From: Bacteroides pyogenes DSM 20611 = JCM 6294
GTDB lineage: Bacteria; Bacteroidota; Bacteroidia; Bacteroidales; Bacteroidaceae
Length of the DNA: 64,000 nucleotides
Assembly (NCBI RefSeq): GCF_000428105.1
Contig: NZ_ATZH01000009.1
Span: forward strand, 99,291-163,290
Reading direction: 5' to 3'
The notes beneath the pieces were generated by a model. The model did not search any database and was not told where the DNA came from. It saw only the letters and a list, made by a program, of their open reading frames with translations. The translations under genes and the position numbers were made by a program. The first letter of the stretch is position 1. Each line of letters opens with the position of its first letter. Of this stretch, positions 55,716 to 64,000 are shown one piece after another.

Positions 55716-56393
55716 ATGAAACACATTATATATTTTATTTTTGCCCTTTTTGTTTGCGGCGTGTATGCCGGATGCAGTGAGAATGAAATCGAACTGTACA
55801 ATCAGACTCCCCGTGTTAATTTTGTGGCGACTTGGAACATGCGGAGTTTTGTAGATACCGATTATGTGAAGAAAACACCCTATATAACAGATAGCTTTGT
55901 CGTTAGAATACAAGGTGATTTTCTGAAAGAGCAGCGGGCGTTCTGTTTGAAATCCATTCCGAACAGTAATTATGAGAAGTCGGTAGAGATTGTATTGGAT
56001 GATACATATACATATACTGCTCTTGATACGGTTTGTCAGACTTTTTATTATAAAATCAACCGGCCTGAAGTAAAATCGGGGAAAAAAGTATACGGCTGTT
56101 TTTTAGAGTTTGATTTGGATAATCCGCGTCATCAATTTGATAAAGGATTGGTAGAAAAAAAACGGATGGATTTGAATGTTCGGTGGAATCTCAAACCGGA
56201 AAATTGGGAAGAATGGATTTGGAAGGAATATAGTGACGCCAAATACATGTTTATGATGGATGTTTGCGAATGCACTTTGAAGGATATGCAAGACGATGAT
56301 TATGACAAGGTTGTGGAAGCATATAAAAATTATAAAGACGCGGGCAATCCGCCTATTTTGGATGAAAAAGGGGATGAAATCAGTTTTGAATAA
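55716..56393 (+). CDS. DUF4843 lipoprotein
   Basis: 225 residues, lipobox YAGC (Cys20). The opening ENEIELYNQTPRVNF and the following beta-sandwich pattern match DUF4843, a family encoded directly after this kind of SusC/SusD pair. It is probably an outer-membrane accessory protein. Its C-terminal region is rich in Trp, Asp and Glu. The ATG follows AAAGGA, 10 nt after susD. Confidence 0.82.
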   Translation: MKHIIYFIFALFVCGVYAGCSENEIELYNQTPRVNFVATWNMRSFVDTDYVKKTPYITDSFVVRIQGDFLKEQRAFCLKSIPNSNYEKSVEIVLDDTYTYTALDTVCQTFYYKINRPEVKSGKKVYGCFLEFDLDNPRHQFDKGLVEKKRMDLNVRWNLKPENWEEWIWKEYSDAKYMFMMDVCECTLKDMQDDDYDKVVEAYKNYKDAGNPPILDEKGDEISFE

Positions 56394-56411
56394 AAGTAAA
56401 AAGAACAGTAT

Positions 56412-58049
56412 ATGAGAACATTAATTAAATATATCTCGGGTTTTATCGGAGTGATGTTGTTGCAAACAAGCTGTTACGAAGATAAAGGCAATTATGATTA
56501 TCATGATGTAAATACGGTTGAGGTCACTCTTCCTGAAACTAAGGTACGCATGCCGAAGGAAGAGGCGTTGGAGGTTGTGATAACGCCTCAAATATCTCAA
56601 ACATTGGAGAAAAACGAATCCAACCTTATATTTCAATGGAGAAAAGCGAAGGAGGGTGTGAAAGCCGGTTCGGATAATATTGCCGATTACGAGGAGATTT
56701 CCGTAGGGAAAGAATGTAAAGTAACGGTTGAGCCTTACCAATCTGAAAATATCGGCTTGATGCTGGTTGTTACCGATAAGGTGAACGGAACGAATTGGTA
56801 TAAGAAAGGACAGATTACCATCATCAAGCCTTTGAATCCTTGCTGGTTTGTATTGCAGGAGCAGGAGGGTAAAGGAGTGTTGGGAGCCATAGAAGGATCT
56901 CCTGCCGGATACTATGTTTATCCGGATGTATTTAAGTCGGAGGCAAACAAAAGTTTTCCTTTGGAGGGAAAACCTTTGGCTGTAAGTGCCAGAAAAGAGT
57001 ATGGAAACAAGCAAGCTTCCAGGCTGCTATCCTTTTTAGGATTTACCGCCAATCCGGCATTGGTACTGGTGACAAGTCAGGATGCGGCTGTTTTGGCTCC
57101 AATCACTTTGTCTGTGAAGTTTCAGGCGGATAAGATACTGTTTGAACCGGTGAATCAGGGAAAGCCCATTAAAATAGACAATTACAAAATGAGTACTCAT
57201 GGAGAACTGTTTGTCAATGACGGTAAAGCTTATTTAGCTTATATGGACGGCTTTTGCGTTCCATATTCCGTTAAGAGCGGGGAAGAATATCCTTCCATTT
57301 CGGCGTATGGGGCTTCCGGAAGTTATTTATTCTTTTTTGATCCGGTCAATCATTCTTTCTTGAAGATGTCTGCCTATTCAACCAATAATTTTATGGGCAC
57401 TCCCCGTTCTTCGAGCTTTGTGCGTAGATTCGGTTCTGCTTGGATGGATCGTCCTTTTGCACTTCGTCCGGTAGGACAAAATTCAACGGTTGAAAACGTG
57501 TTTAATCCCGATGCCGTTGATGCGTCGTTGGAAATAAAAGATATCATATCCGGTGGGGGTGACGGAAGCTATGCCTATGCGGTTGGCACAACCGCGCATG
57601 GAAACGAGCTGACCGTTTTCAAATTCAGCGAAAGAGATGAGGATCCTCTTTGTGCGGCTAAATATACCGTTCTTTTGCCGCCGGGAGTAAATGCCGCTAC
57701 TGCAAAGTTCGCTACTTCTTATGCCTATACTGCCAATATGCTGTTTATGGCATCGGGCAATACGCTTTATCGTGTTGATCTCGACCGTGGAAGGGTGGCA
57801 GAGCTTTATTCGTATGAAACGGATCCTTCGGCGCAAATCTCCTGTTTGAAATTTAAAGATTCGGAGGAAGAGGAAGAACTGGGAAGATGTGTCGGACTGG
57901 GTATCAATACCGCCGATAAAGCGATAGTAGTGGAATTGCAGTTAACGGTAGCGGGGGATGTGGCCCGTTCGGAAAATGCCCAATGCGTATATGAAGATAC
58001 TGCTCATCCGTTTCGAAAGATTGTCGATATCACCTATAATTATGAATAG
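56412..58049 (+). CDS. PKD-like family lipoprotein
   Basis: 545 residues, lipobox QTSC (Cys21) followed by YEDKGNYDYHD, the usual opening of PKD-like lipoproteins after DUF4843. Ig/PKD-like beta domains occupy about 30-150. The rest (about 150-545) alternates beta strands with FFFDPVNHSFLKMS and DRGRVAELYSYE segments, suggesting a beta-propeller-like region. It is likely a surface ligand-binding protein; the ligand is unknown. Confidence 0.8.
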   Translation: MRTLIKYISGFIGVMLLQTSCYEDKGNYDYHDVNTVEVTLPETKVRMPKEEALEVVITPQISQTLEKNESNLIFQWRKAKEGVKAGSDNIADYEEISVGKECKVTVEPYQSENIGLMLVVTDKVNGTNWYKKGQITIIKPLNPCWFVLQEQEGKGVLGAIEGSPAGYYVYPDVFKSEANKSFPLEGKPLAVSARKEYGNKQASRLLSFLGFTANPALVLVTSQDAAVLAPITLSVKFQADKILFEPVNQGKPIKIDNYKMSTHGELFVNDGKAYLAYMDGFCVPYSVKSGEEYPSISAYGASGSYLFFFDPVNHSFLKMSAYSTNNFMGTPRSSSFVRRFGSAWMDRPFALRPVGQNSTVENVFNPDAVDASLEIKDIISGGGDGSYAYAVGTTAHGNELTVFKFSERDEDPLCAAKYTVLLPPGVNAATAKFATSYAYTANMLFMASGNTLYRVDLDRGRVAELYSYETDPSAQISCLKFKDSEEEEELGRCVGLGINTADKAIVVELQLTVAGDVARSENAQCVYEDTAHPFRKIVDITYNYE

Positions 58050-58064
58050 TGTTTGCGGGTGTTT

Positions 58065-60410
58065 ATGCTGAAAAGAATTTCTTGTATTATTCTGCTTTGT
58101 GCTGCCTGTACATGTTTGTACGGGCAGCCTGGTATTACTGATTTTTTTGAAAAAGAGTTGTCGCCCGATGTCTCTCCCGGCATGTTTACCACTTATCGCA
58201 GTGGTGAACGTATGTATTGGGAAGTTCCCGATTCTTTGATTGGTCGGGAGTTCGTTATCACGACGGCTATTCTGACCGCCCCCGCCCGTCCCGACCGCAA
58301 TATGGAGAAAAAGTTCGGATATTCGGGCGATATGATAGGCCCGGTCTTCTTTAGCTTTCGCAAGCATGGCGATGAATTGTGGATGATGGATCCGCGGCAC
58401 GAACGGACGATAGCAGACTCTACCGGGGCGTATGCCCGTATCGCGATGCAGAGTGAGAGTGATAGGCTTTATAAGGTTTTACCTGTCAAGGCAAAGGGGA
58501 GTGCGAGCAGTTTGGTGGAGATTGGAGATATGTTGAAAGATTTTCCACTGTTTACACTTGATATTGTATCTTTCGACCTGATGATAGGTATGCGTGTAAA
58601 AGGTATGGATCGCATTGAAGAGGTTAAAGGATATGATGATCGTCTGCTGATTAAGATATCCAGAACTTATGAAAATTCTTCGATGTTTTCTTCCACTCGT
58701 CCGGCTTCTCCTTCATATAAGGGAAATTGGGAAACAGGGGTATGCATCGGATTGCTTCCTGAAAAGCCGCTGGAGCCTGTTGCAGCCAATTCGGGAAGTT
58801 ACTTCAGTTTCAGCAAAGAAAGCTTCGAAGGCGATCAGCCTTCCCGAAGAAAGTCTTTTATTAAGCGATGGAGGTTGGAAGTTCGTCCCGAAGATGTGGA
58901 TAAATACATGAAGGGGGAACTGGTAGAGCCGGTAAAGCCTATTGTCTTTTATATAGACCGCAATATTCCCGAGAAGTATCTCGATTGTGTGATGGAGGCG
59001 GTACGCGACTGGTCTCCGGCTTTCGAAAAAGCCGGATTTAAGAATGCTATAGACGCTCGATTGGCACCTGATGCTGCCGAAGACCCTGAATTTTGCATGT
59101 ATGACGCCGCCTATCCATTTATATCGTGGAAAATATCCGGTCAAAACAATGCTTACGGACCCACTCCCTGCGAACCTCGGTCGGGAGAGATCGTCGGTTG
59201 TCATGTCGGTATTTTCAGCAGTGTACTGAATATTCTCCAAAAATGGTATTTCGTACAATGCGGGGCCAATGACCCCGATGCTCGGAATATCCTGCTGCCC
59301 GACTCTGTGCAGTGCGAATTGATCAAGTTGGTTTTGACCCATGAAATAGGGCACACGTTGGGATTGGAGCATAATTATCTGGCAAGTTCCCACTACTCCA
59401 TAGAGCAGTTGCGCGATAATAACTTTTTGAGCCTATACGGAATAGGAAGCTCCATTATGGATTATGTGCGTTTTAATTACGCCTTGCGTCCTCATGACAA
59501 GGTAGATCTCAGCAACAGACGTATTCGTGTGGGAGAATATGACAAATGGGCCATAGAGTGGGGATATCGTATTTTCCCCGGTAAGAATGCTGCCGAGCGA
59601 CAGCGGAACAGAGATTTGTGGAATAAGGAAAAACTGCGAGATTCTTTGTTGCATTTCGGAGGAGGAATCGATGTGCGCGCGCAAGCCGAAGACTTGGGCA
59701 ATGACCATGTCGCTTTTAATGCGCAGGGCATAGACAACATGAAGCTTCTCTGCGAATGCCATGAGATTTGGAAGCCGGCCGATAAAACCGCACTCTACGT
59801 GTTGCAGGGACGTTACAATGCCATGCTGGAGCATTTTCTTAATTGGGTGCAGCATGTATATGTCCATTTAGGAGGGAAGCGGGTGGCAGGCAGCGAAGAT
59901 AAAGCAGTATACATTCCCGAAAAAGCGGACTACAATCGCAAAGTGATGCGTTTTATACAAACTTACGTTTTGCAACCCCCGATGTGGCTTTTCGATGAGA
60001 AACTTACCGTTCCTTTGGAGATAGATGCCGCACACGAATTCGATTCTTTTTACAAAGAACTTTTGAACAAACTGATGGATGCTCTTTGCAGGGTGGATGA
60101 ATCGGCAGACGCTTGCGGGGATATGTTGACTGCCGAAGAGTTTTTACAGTATATGCACAGCGGACTCTTCGGTGAATGGGCAAGCAGCGCTCTTGTGAGC
60201 GATGAGAAGTATAAGATTCAGACACTTTATACAGAGAGGTTGCTGAGGTTGTCGGACAAACCGGGAGGCATCGCTTCTTCACGGCTGTTGGTTTCCATTA
60301 TACGCGCATTGAAGAAAATAAAAGAAGAAGCTATACTCTACAGCGGGAATACAGCCGATCCGTTAAGTAGAAAGCGGGTTCAGGCGCTTATACGGAACAT
60401 TCCATATTAA
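58065..60410 (+). CDS. zinc-dependent metalloprotease (DUF5117-type, metzincin motif)
   Basis: 781 residues from the ATG at 58065 (MLKRISCIIL); the frame upstream uses TTG/GTG only. A signal sequence has a possible lipobox (LCAAC, Cys15). A beta-rich N-terminal half includes MEKKFGYSGDMIGPVFFSFRK. The catalytic motif is H426-E-I-G-H430-T-L-G-L-E-H436, complete for HExxHxxGxxH, with a Met-turn in SSIMDYV (about 462-468). It would cleave protein outside the cytoplasm and may feed peptides to the SusC/SusD above. The family is known in Bacteroidota, but its substrates are not established. It lies 15 nt after the PKD-like gene. Confidence 0.9.
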   Translation: MLKRISCIILLCAACTCLYGQPGITDFFEKELSPDVSPGMFTTYRSGERMYWEVPDSLIGREFVITTAILTAPARPDRNMEKKFGYSGDMIGPVFFSFRKHGDELWMMDPRHERTIADSTGAYARIAMQSESDRLYKVLPVKAKGSASSLVEIGDMLKDFPLFTLDIVSFDLMIGMRVKGMDRIEEVKGYDDRLLIKISRTYENSSMFSSTRPASPSYKGNWETGVCIGLLPEKPLEPVAANSGSYFSFSKESFEGDQPSRRKSFIKRWRLEVRPEDVDKYMKGELVEPVKPIVFYIDRNIPEKYLDCVMEAVRDWSPAFEKAGFKNAIDARLAPDAAEDPEFCMYDAAYPFISWKISGQNNAYGPTPCEPRSGEIVGCHVGIFSSVLNILQKWYFVQCGANDPDARNILLPDSVQCELIKLVLTHEIGHTLGLEHNYLASSHYSIEQLRDNNFLSLYGIGSSIMDYVRFNYALRPHDKVDLSNRRIRVGEYDKWAIEWGYRIFPGKNAAERQRNRDLWNKEKLRDSLLHFGGGIDVRAQAEDLGNDHVAFNAQGIDNMKLLCECHEIWKPADKTALYVLQGRYNAMLEHFLNWVQHVYVHLGGKRVAGSEDKAVYIPEKADYNRKVMRFIQTYVLQPPMWLFDEKLTVPLEIDAAHEFDSFYKELLNKLMDALCRVDESADACGDMLTAEEFLQYMHSGLFGEWASSALVSDEKYKIQTLYTERLLRLSDKPGGIASSRLLVSIIRALKKIKEEAILYSGNTADPLSRKRVQALIRNIPY

Positions 60411-60438
60411 GGGTGAAATAAATTTTGAAAAATAAATC

Positions 60439-62664
60439 ATGAAGAAAGGATTATATCTGATTGTTGTATGGTTGGTGAGCGTTGGCGCATTTGCGCAGGC
60501 ACAAGATACTTTACAAACATTCGAACGTTTTTTTATTGATGGGATGAAAAAGATCGACGGTGTGTTTCCCGTATATGTATCAGGAAAGAAAGTCTATTTG
60601 GAAATCCCTCGTCAATATATGGAAAGGGAAGTGGAAGTCAATGCCGGGATAGACCGGGGTTTTGATTTGATATCCCGTCCGGTCAAGGGGTTAGGCGTGG
60701 TACGTATCACTTCGCCCGATAAGCGAACGATTTGTTTTCAGCAACCCTTCTACACCGAGCGTGTATTGGACGAAAAAAGTACGTACCGACAATCTTTTTC
60801 TTTGTCTAACGTGCAATTTCCCGGCGTTAAATACCCTATCCTTACCTATTCTCCCGGCGGGGGAACCATTATGGAGATAACGGATTTCCTTTTGAACGGC
60901 GATAGTTGGTTCAGCTATGATTATAACTTCATCCGCTCTCTGGTTCCCGAATTATCGGAGATTATCAAAATACATCCGTTTGATGAAGGAGTTTCTTTTA
61001 CGATAAGGAGATATCACGGAAGTGAAGCAGGCCAATATGTCTTTTCAAGTTCTGCCGTTATGTTGCCTGAGGGAAGTCTTCCGCTTGAAGTGACCTGTGT
61101 CATACGTCTGCTTCCTTTAAAGAAAGATTCCATTCGTTTGGCCGATTACAGATTTCCTTATCAGGCGTTGCGTTTTAAAGATTATTCTCAAAATCCTTAC
61201 GACATGGTTGAAGATTCTCTGATTCTTCGTTGGGACTTATCCAAACCGCTTGTGTTCTATGTCGATACCTTATTTCCGAAAGAGTATTTTCAGGCAGTGA
61301 GAGATGGTGTGATGGCTTGGAACGATGCGTTTCGGAAGGCGGGTATCCGCAATGCCCTGCGGGTGGAATATTCGGATAAGAATAAGGTCTCGGCAGAGCA
61401 GCGGGCTTTTATCGCTTACGACCTGAAATTGCCGGGAATAAAAGGAACCCTGACCAACCATCCGCGCACGGGTGAAATTCTTTCATGCCGTTTGAACGTG
61501 GGCCATGGATTCTTGCAAGAGAGGATGGATGATTATCTGTTGAGCTGTGGAGCTACCGATCGGCGTGTGCTTGCCGACCGTTTCTCTAAAGTGGTGGAAA
61601 AGGAGTTGCTGCAAAGCGAGATCATCCGCGAAGTGGGATTTCTTCTGGGGTTAGGAGAGAACTTGTCAGGCAGTTCGGCTTATCCTCTCGACTGGCTGAA
61701 AGACTTACACAAGGTACAGCAATACGGGTTTACGGCTTCCGTAATGGATGTTCTTCCCTATAATTATGTGTATGAGGGAAAAGGGATGCCTCTAAAAATA
61801 GGGGAAGACGATTATCGGGCTATTTACTTTGGTTATGCTCCTGTGAAAGGCAAGAACTGCTATGAGCAGAGGGAATATTTGCGGCGTTGGATAGAAGGAT
61901 TGCCCGACCGTATCCGCTTATTCCGTCCATCAGACAAGAGAATATCCAAAAAGGGCGACTTGAGTGCCGATCCTTCCGGTGCTTGTGCCATAGGTGTCGA
62001 ACATTTGCTGGAGGTGTTGAAGCAACTTGACAAGGTGGTATACAAGAATAAAGAACGCGATCGGGGCAGCGCCTTGGCTGCTATATACAGAAAAGCGATT
62101 CGTTTGTATGCCACTTATTTGAAGGATATTGCAGGGGCGGTGGGCAGTTTTCGTCCGGCAGAGGTGCAGCACCGGGCAATGACCGACTTGGGTAAGTATC
62201 TGTTTCATCCGTCGGAGGAGGTAGAATGTGCCTATGTAAAAGAAAACCTGCTGGAAACAAAAAGCAAGATTCTGTATCCGGAACTGAGCGTATTATGCAA
62301 GCATTTGCTGAGTGGAGAAACATTGTCGGCTCTCCGCTTTCAGGCTTTGCAGGAGGAAGGGTATAGTGATATGGATTTCTTTCAAGATCTTTATCGAGAG
62401 CTGTTCAATGATTTCTCCCCATCCGTGCCGGTGAGTTATGAACAGATGGATATTCAGTTGTTGTGTTTACAGACCTGGCTGGATAATCTGAAAGAGTTGC
62501 GCAGTCTGAAAGAGAATACGATTCATGATAGCTCCGCAAGAGTTCTGGAATACGAGTTGCATCGCCTTTGCGGCAAGTTGGAAGATTTGGCTAAGACTCA
62601 CCATCAGCCTGACGTGCGCGATATGTATGGCTTTTTTGTCAGAAAGATTCACGGATGTTTCTGA
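60439..62664 (+). CDS. inactive paralogue of the zinc metalloprotease
   Basis: 741 residues with a signal peptide (about 1-20). It aligns by eye with the preceding protease along its length: the YLEIPRQYMEREVEV region, RWDLSKPLVFYVDTLFPKEYFQAVRDGVMAWNDAFRKAGIRNAL, TGEILSCRLNVG and the Met-turn ASVMDVLPYNY. The active-site helix reads R397-E-V-G-F401-L-L-G-L-G-E407, so all three zinc histidines are replaced and only the Glu remains. The frame is intact, which suggests a kept function in binding or regulation rather than decay. It lies 28 nt after the active paralogue. Confidence 0.85.
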   Translation: MKKGLYLIVVWLVSVGAFAQAQDTLQTFERFFIDGMKKIDGVFPVYVSGKKVYLEIPRQYMEREVEVNAGIDRGFDLISRPVKGLGVVRITSPDKRTICFQQPFYTERVLDEKSTYRQSFSLSNVQFPGVKYPILTYSPGGGTIMEITDFLLNGDSWFSYDYNFIRSLVPELSEIIKIHPFDEGVSFTIRRYHGSEAGQYVFSSSAVMLPEGSLPLEVTCVIRLLPLKKDSIRLADYRFPYQALRFKDYSQNPYDMVEDSLILRWDLSKPLVFYVDTLFPKEYFQAVRDGVMAWNDAFRKAGIRNALRVEYSDKNKVSAEQRAFIAYDLKLPGIKGTLTNHPRTGEILSCRLNVGHGFLQERMDDYLLSCGATDRRVLADRFSKVVEKELLQSEIIREVGFLLGLGENLSGSSAYPLDWLKDLHKVQQYGFTASVMDVLPYNYVYEGKGMPLKIGEDDYRAIYFGYAPVKGKNCYEQREYLRRWIEGLPDRIRLFRPSDKRISKKGDLSADPSGACAIGVEHLLEVLKQLDKVVYKNKERDRGSALAAIYRKAIRLYATYLKDIAGAVGSFRPAEVQHRAMTDLGKYLFHPSEEVECAYVKENLLETKSKILYPELSVLCKHLLSGETLSALRFQALQEEGYSDMDFFQDLYRELFNDFSPSVPVSYEQMDIQLLCLQTWLDNLKELRSLKENTIHDSSARVLEYELHRLCGKLEDLAKTHHQPDVRDMYGFFVRKIHGCF

Positions 62665-62794
62665 AAGATAATCGCCGGGTTATGGCCGTCTTGCAGTGAA
62701 GCCGATGGAATATGTTTTTCTCTCATTATCTCTTTATGTGGGATGAGAGACAAAAAGAGTTTGATATACGCTGCCGTTTTTATGGTTTTTGGGT

Positions 62795-62802
62795 TATCTT
62801 TG
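62795..62802 (+). promoter_or_regulatory. -7 box of radical SAM gene
   Basis: TATCTTTG matches TAnnTTTG. It lies 53 bp before the ATG at 62855 and after the in-frame ATG at 62789, which supports the shorter start. Confidence 0.5.
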
Positions 62803-62854
62803 TTTTCGAATCGGCAACGACCGGTTCGAAAACTTGTTACTAATCATCCATACA

Positions 62855-63628
62855 ATGGCCATTATTTTTCCTTCACCCGTTTTCGGGCCTGTACATTCCC
62901 GCCGTTTGGGCACATCTCTGGGTATTAACCTGCTGCCGGAAGACGGCAAAGTCTGTTCGTTCGACTGCATTTATTGTGAGTGCGGATGGAATGCCGAACA
63001 TCGTCCTCACCGCCCTCTTCCCGCCCGTGAAGAAGTGCGCGAGGCGCTCGAAGCCAAGTTGAAAGAGATGCAGGCGGACGGAACTGCGCCCGATGTGCTA
63101 ACTTTTGCGGGGAACGGAGAGCCGACGCTGCATCCGCATTTCCCCGAAATCATCGAAGATACCATTGCGCTCCGTAACCGCTATTTTCCTGAGGCGAAGG
63201 TCAGCGTGTTGAGCAATGCTACGTTTATCGACCGTCCTGCCGTGTTCGAGGCGTTGAACAAGGTAGACAACAATATTCTGAAGCTGGATACGGTGGACGA
63301 AGAATATATCCGCCTGCTCGATGTTCCCAACGGAAAGTATTCCGTTCGCGCCGTTATCGAAAGGATGAAAGCATTCAGGGGGAATTGCATTGTTCAGACT
63401 ATGTTTCTGAAAGGAAACCATAAGGGCAGGGACATGAACAATACGTCGGACGGGTTTGTTCTCCCATGGCTGGAAGCTGTGAAAGAGATACGTCCACGGG
63501 AAGTGATGATTTATACCATCGACCGTGAGACTCCCGACCACGATTTGCAGAAAGCTTCCCGCGAAGAGCTCGACAGGATTGCCCGACTGGTAAGGGAGGG
63601 GGGAATACCGGTCATGGCCTCTTATTGA
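62855..63628 (+). CDS. radical SAM protein
   Basis: 257 residues from the ATG at 62855. FGPVHSRRLGTSLGINLLP is followed by the cluster motif C34-SFD-C38-IY-C41 that binds the [4Fe-4S] cluster and S-adenosylmethionine. TFAGNGEPTLHPHF (about 84-97) is the GGE-like SAM-binding block, and a TIM-barrel-like remainder has no C-terminal extra domain. The reaction is not identifiable; similar small radical SAM proteins occur widely in anaerobes. Confidence 0.9.
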   Translation: MAIIFPSPVFGPVHSRRLGTSLGINLLPEDGKVCSFDCIYCECGWNAEHRPHRPLPAREEVREALEAKLKEMQADGTAPDVLTFAGNGEPTLHPHFPEIIEDTIALRNRYFPEAKVSVLSNATFIDRPAVFEALNKVDNNILKLDTVDEEYIRLLDVPNGKYSVRAVIERMKAFRGNCIVQTMFLKGNHKGRDMNNTSDGFVLPWLEAVKEIRPREVMIYTIDRETPDHDLQKASREELDRIARLVREGGIPVMASY

Positions 63629-63665
63629 TTACTGAGTGAATGCTTAACTATAAAGAACGGAGACT

Positions 63666-63740
63666 ATGAAAAAAATGAAAATGTTGTCAAAAGACTTTTT
63701 CTCAAGGGAGTGTTCCCTCATCAGATGTCGGGCCCTATAA
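63666..63740 (+). pseudogene. possible start of a gene interrupted by the IS element
   Basis: A good ribosome binding site (ACGGAG) precedes ATG AAA AAA ATG AAA; the frame runs only 24 codons before TAA, which overlaps the end of the transposase gene on the other strand. It may be the 5' stub of a gene into which the IS inserted. It could also be chance. Confidence 0.3.
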
Positions 63741-64000
63741 CGAATCGTGTGGGTAGGCCATGTCAAGTTTACCCGACATGTAGTAGATCATTCTTATGAA
63801 GTTGTCTACGTTGCTGTATCCCCTAGCTCTTCTTTTGGCCAGTTGAATTTTAGAGTTAATACCTTCTAGCACACCATTGGTAACGCCTCTATTCTCAAAA
63901 TAAGAGACTATACCAGACCAATGTGCTTTGATGGTGTTTACAAATTTGCGAAACGGTTCTAACTTGGCATCAATGGCAACATCGCACCAAAATGCCAAAT
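63735..64000 (-). mobile_element. ISL3-type transposase, C-terminal part, cut by window end
   Basis: 88 visible residues, open to the right edge; the apparent TTG start is internal. FVNTIKAHWSGIVSYFENRGVTNGVLEGINSKIQLAKRRARGY with a final basic/aromatic helix is the C-terminal catalytic part of ISL3 family DDE transposases (Glu of the triad in LEGINSKIQ). The upstream part lies outside the window, so I cannot tell whether the element is intact. The terminal inverted repeat was not identified. AGGGA-GTGT-TCCCT at 63704-63717 is a nearby hairpin. Confidence 0.85.

Overview
The window looks like chromosomal DNA of a Bacteroides-type gut or oral Bacteroidota. The evidence is four SusC/SusD-type systems (one cut by the left edge), many lipoproteins with Bacteroidota-style lipoboxes, ECF sigma/FecR pairs, DUF families restricted to this phylum, and promoters of the TTTG-N19/20-TAnnTTTG type. 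No rRNA, phage or CRISPR locus is present. One ISL3-like transposase fragment lies at the right edge.

Layout. 1-3443 (+): the end of a polysaccharide utilization locus (PUL), with a 5'-truncated SusD, a strong terminator and a serine-type S1 sulfatase. 3768-6491 (+): a thioredoxin-fold lipoprotein without the CXXC cysteines, and a YifB/ComM-type AAA ATPase. 6492-7265: intergenic DNA with a 23-bp repeat array. 20536-7266 (-): a nine-gene operon with a FecA-like TonB receptor, a SusC/SusD pair and six exported proteins. These include a metallohydrolase-family lipoprotein whose HExxH has decayed, DUF4302, and a DUF4856 (imelysin-like) protein. I read it as a candidate iron, siderophore or metal uptake system. 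21154-23223 (+): ADP-forming acetyl-CoA synthetase.

35774-23484 (-): an ECF sigma, a FecR anti-sigma and a SusC with an STN signalling domain, then SusD, a GH18-like protein without catalytic acids, a DUF1735-LamG lipoprotein, an intact GH18 endoglycosidase and an Ig-repeat lipoprotein. This resembles Bacteroides N-glycan PULs. A + strand intrinsic terminator and a matching promoter between fecR and susC suggest a DonS-like cis-antisense sRNA. 36112-48817 holds mostly household genes: an EamA transporter, rdgB, yitT, leuS, an unidentified lipoprotein, tRNA-Pro(CGG), nadA, a SpoU/TrmH methyltransferase, a DUF4294 protein and a helix-hairpin-helix beta-barrel protein. 48868-62664 (+): a second ECF sigma/FecR/SusC(STN)/SusD locus, with DUF4843, a PKD-like protein, an intact metzincin-type zinc protease and a paralogous protease-like protein in which all three zinc-binding histidines are replaced. 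It has no glycosidase and probably handles protein or peptide. 62855-64000: a radical SAM protein, a short interrupted-looking reading frame and the transposase fragment.

Three themes recur. Intact enzymes sit beside catalytically dead relatives (GH18 pair, metzincin pair), and two further family members have lost their active-site residues (thioredoxin fold, HExxH lipoprotein). Two intergenic regions carry arrays of 18-bp palindromes on an exact 22-bp period. Two other intergenic regions carry a second, TATATA-based repeat with a period of about 22-23 bp. No database search was possible, so family names come from recognising motifs and gene order.
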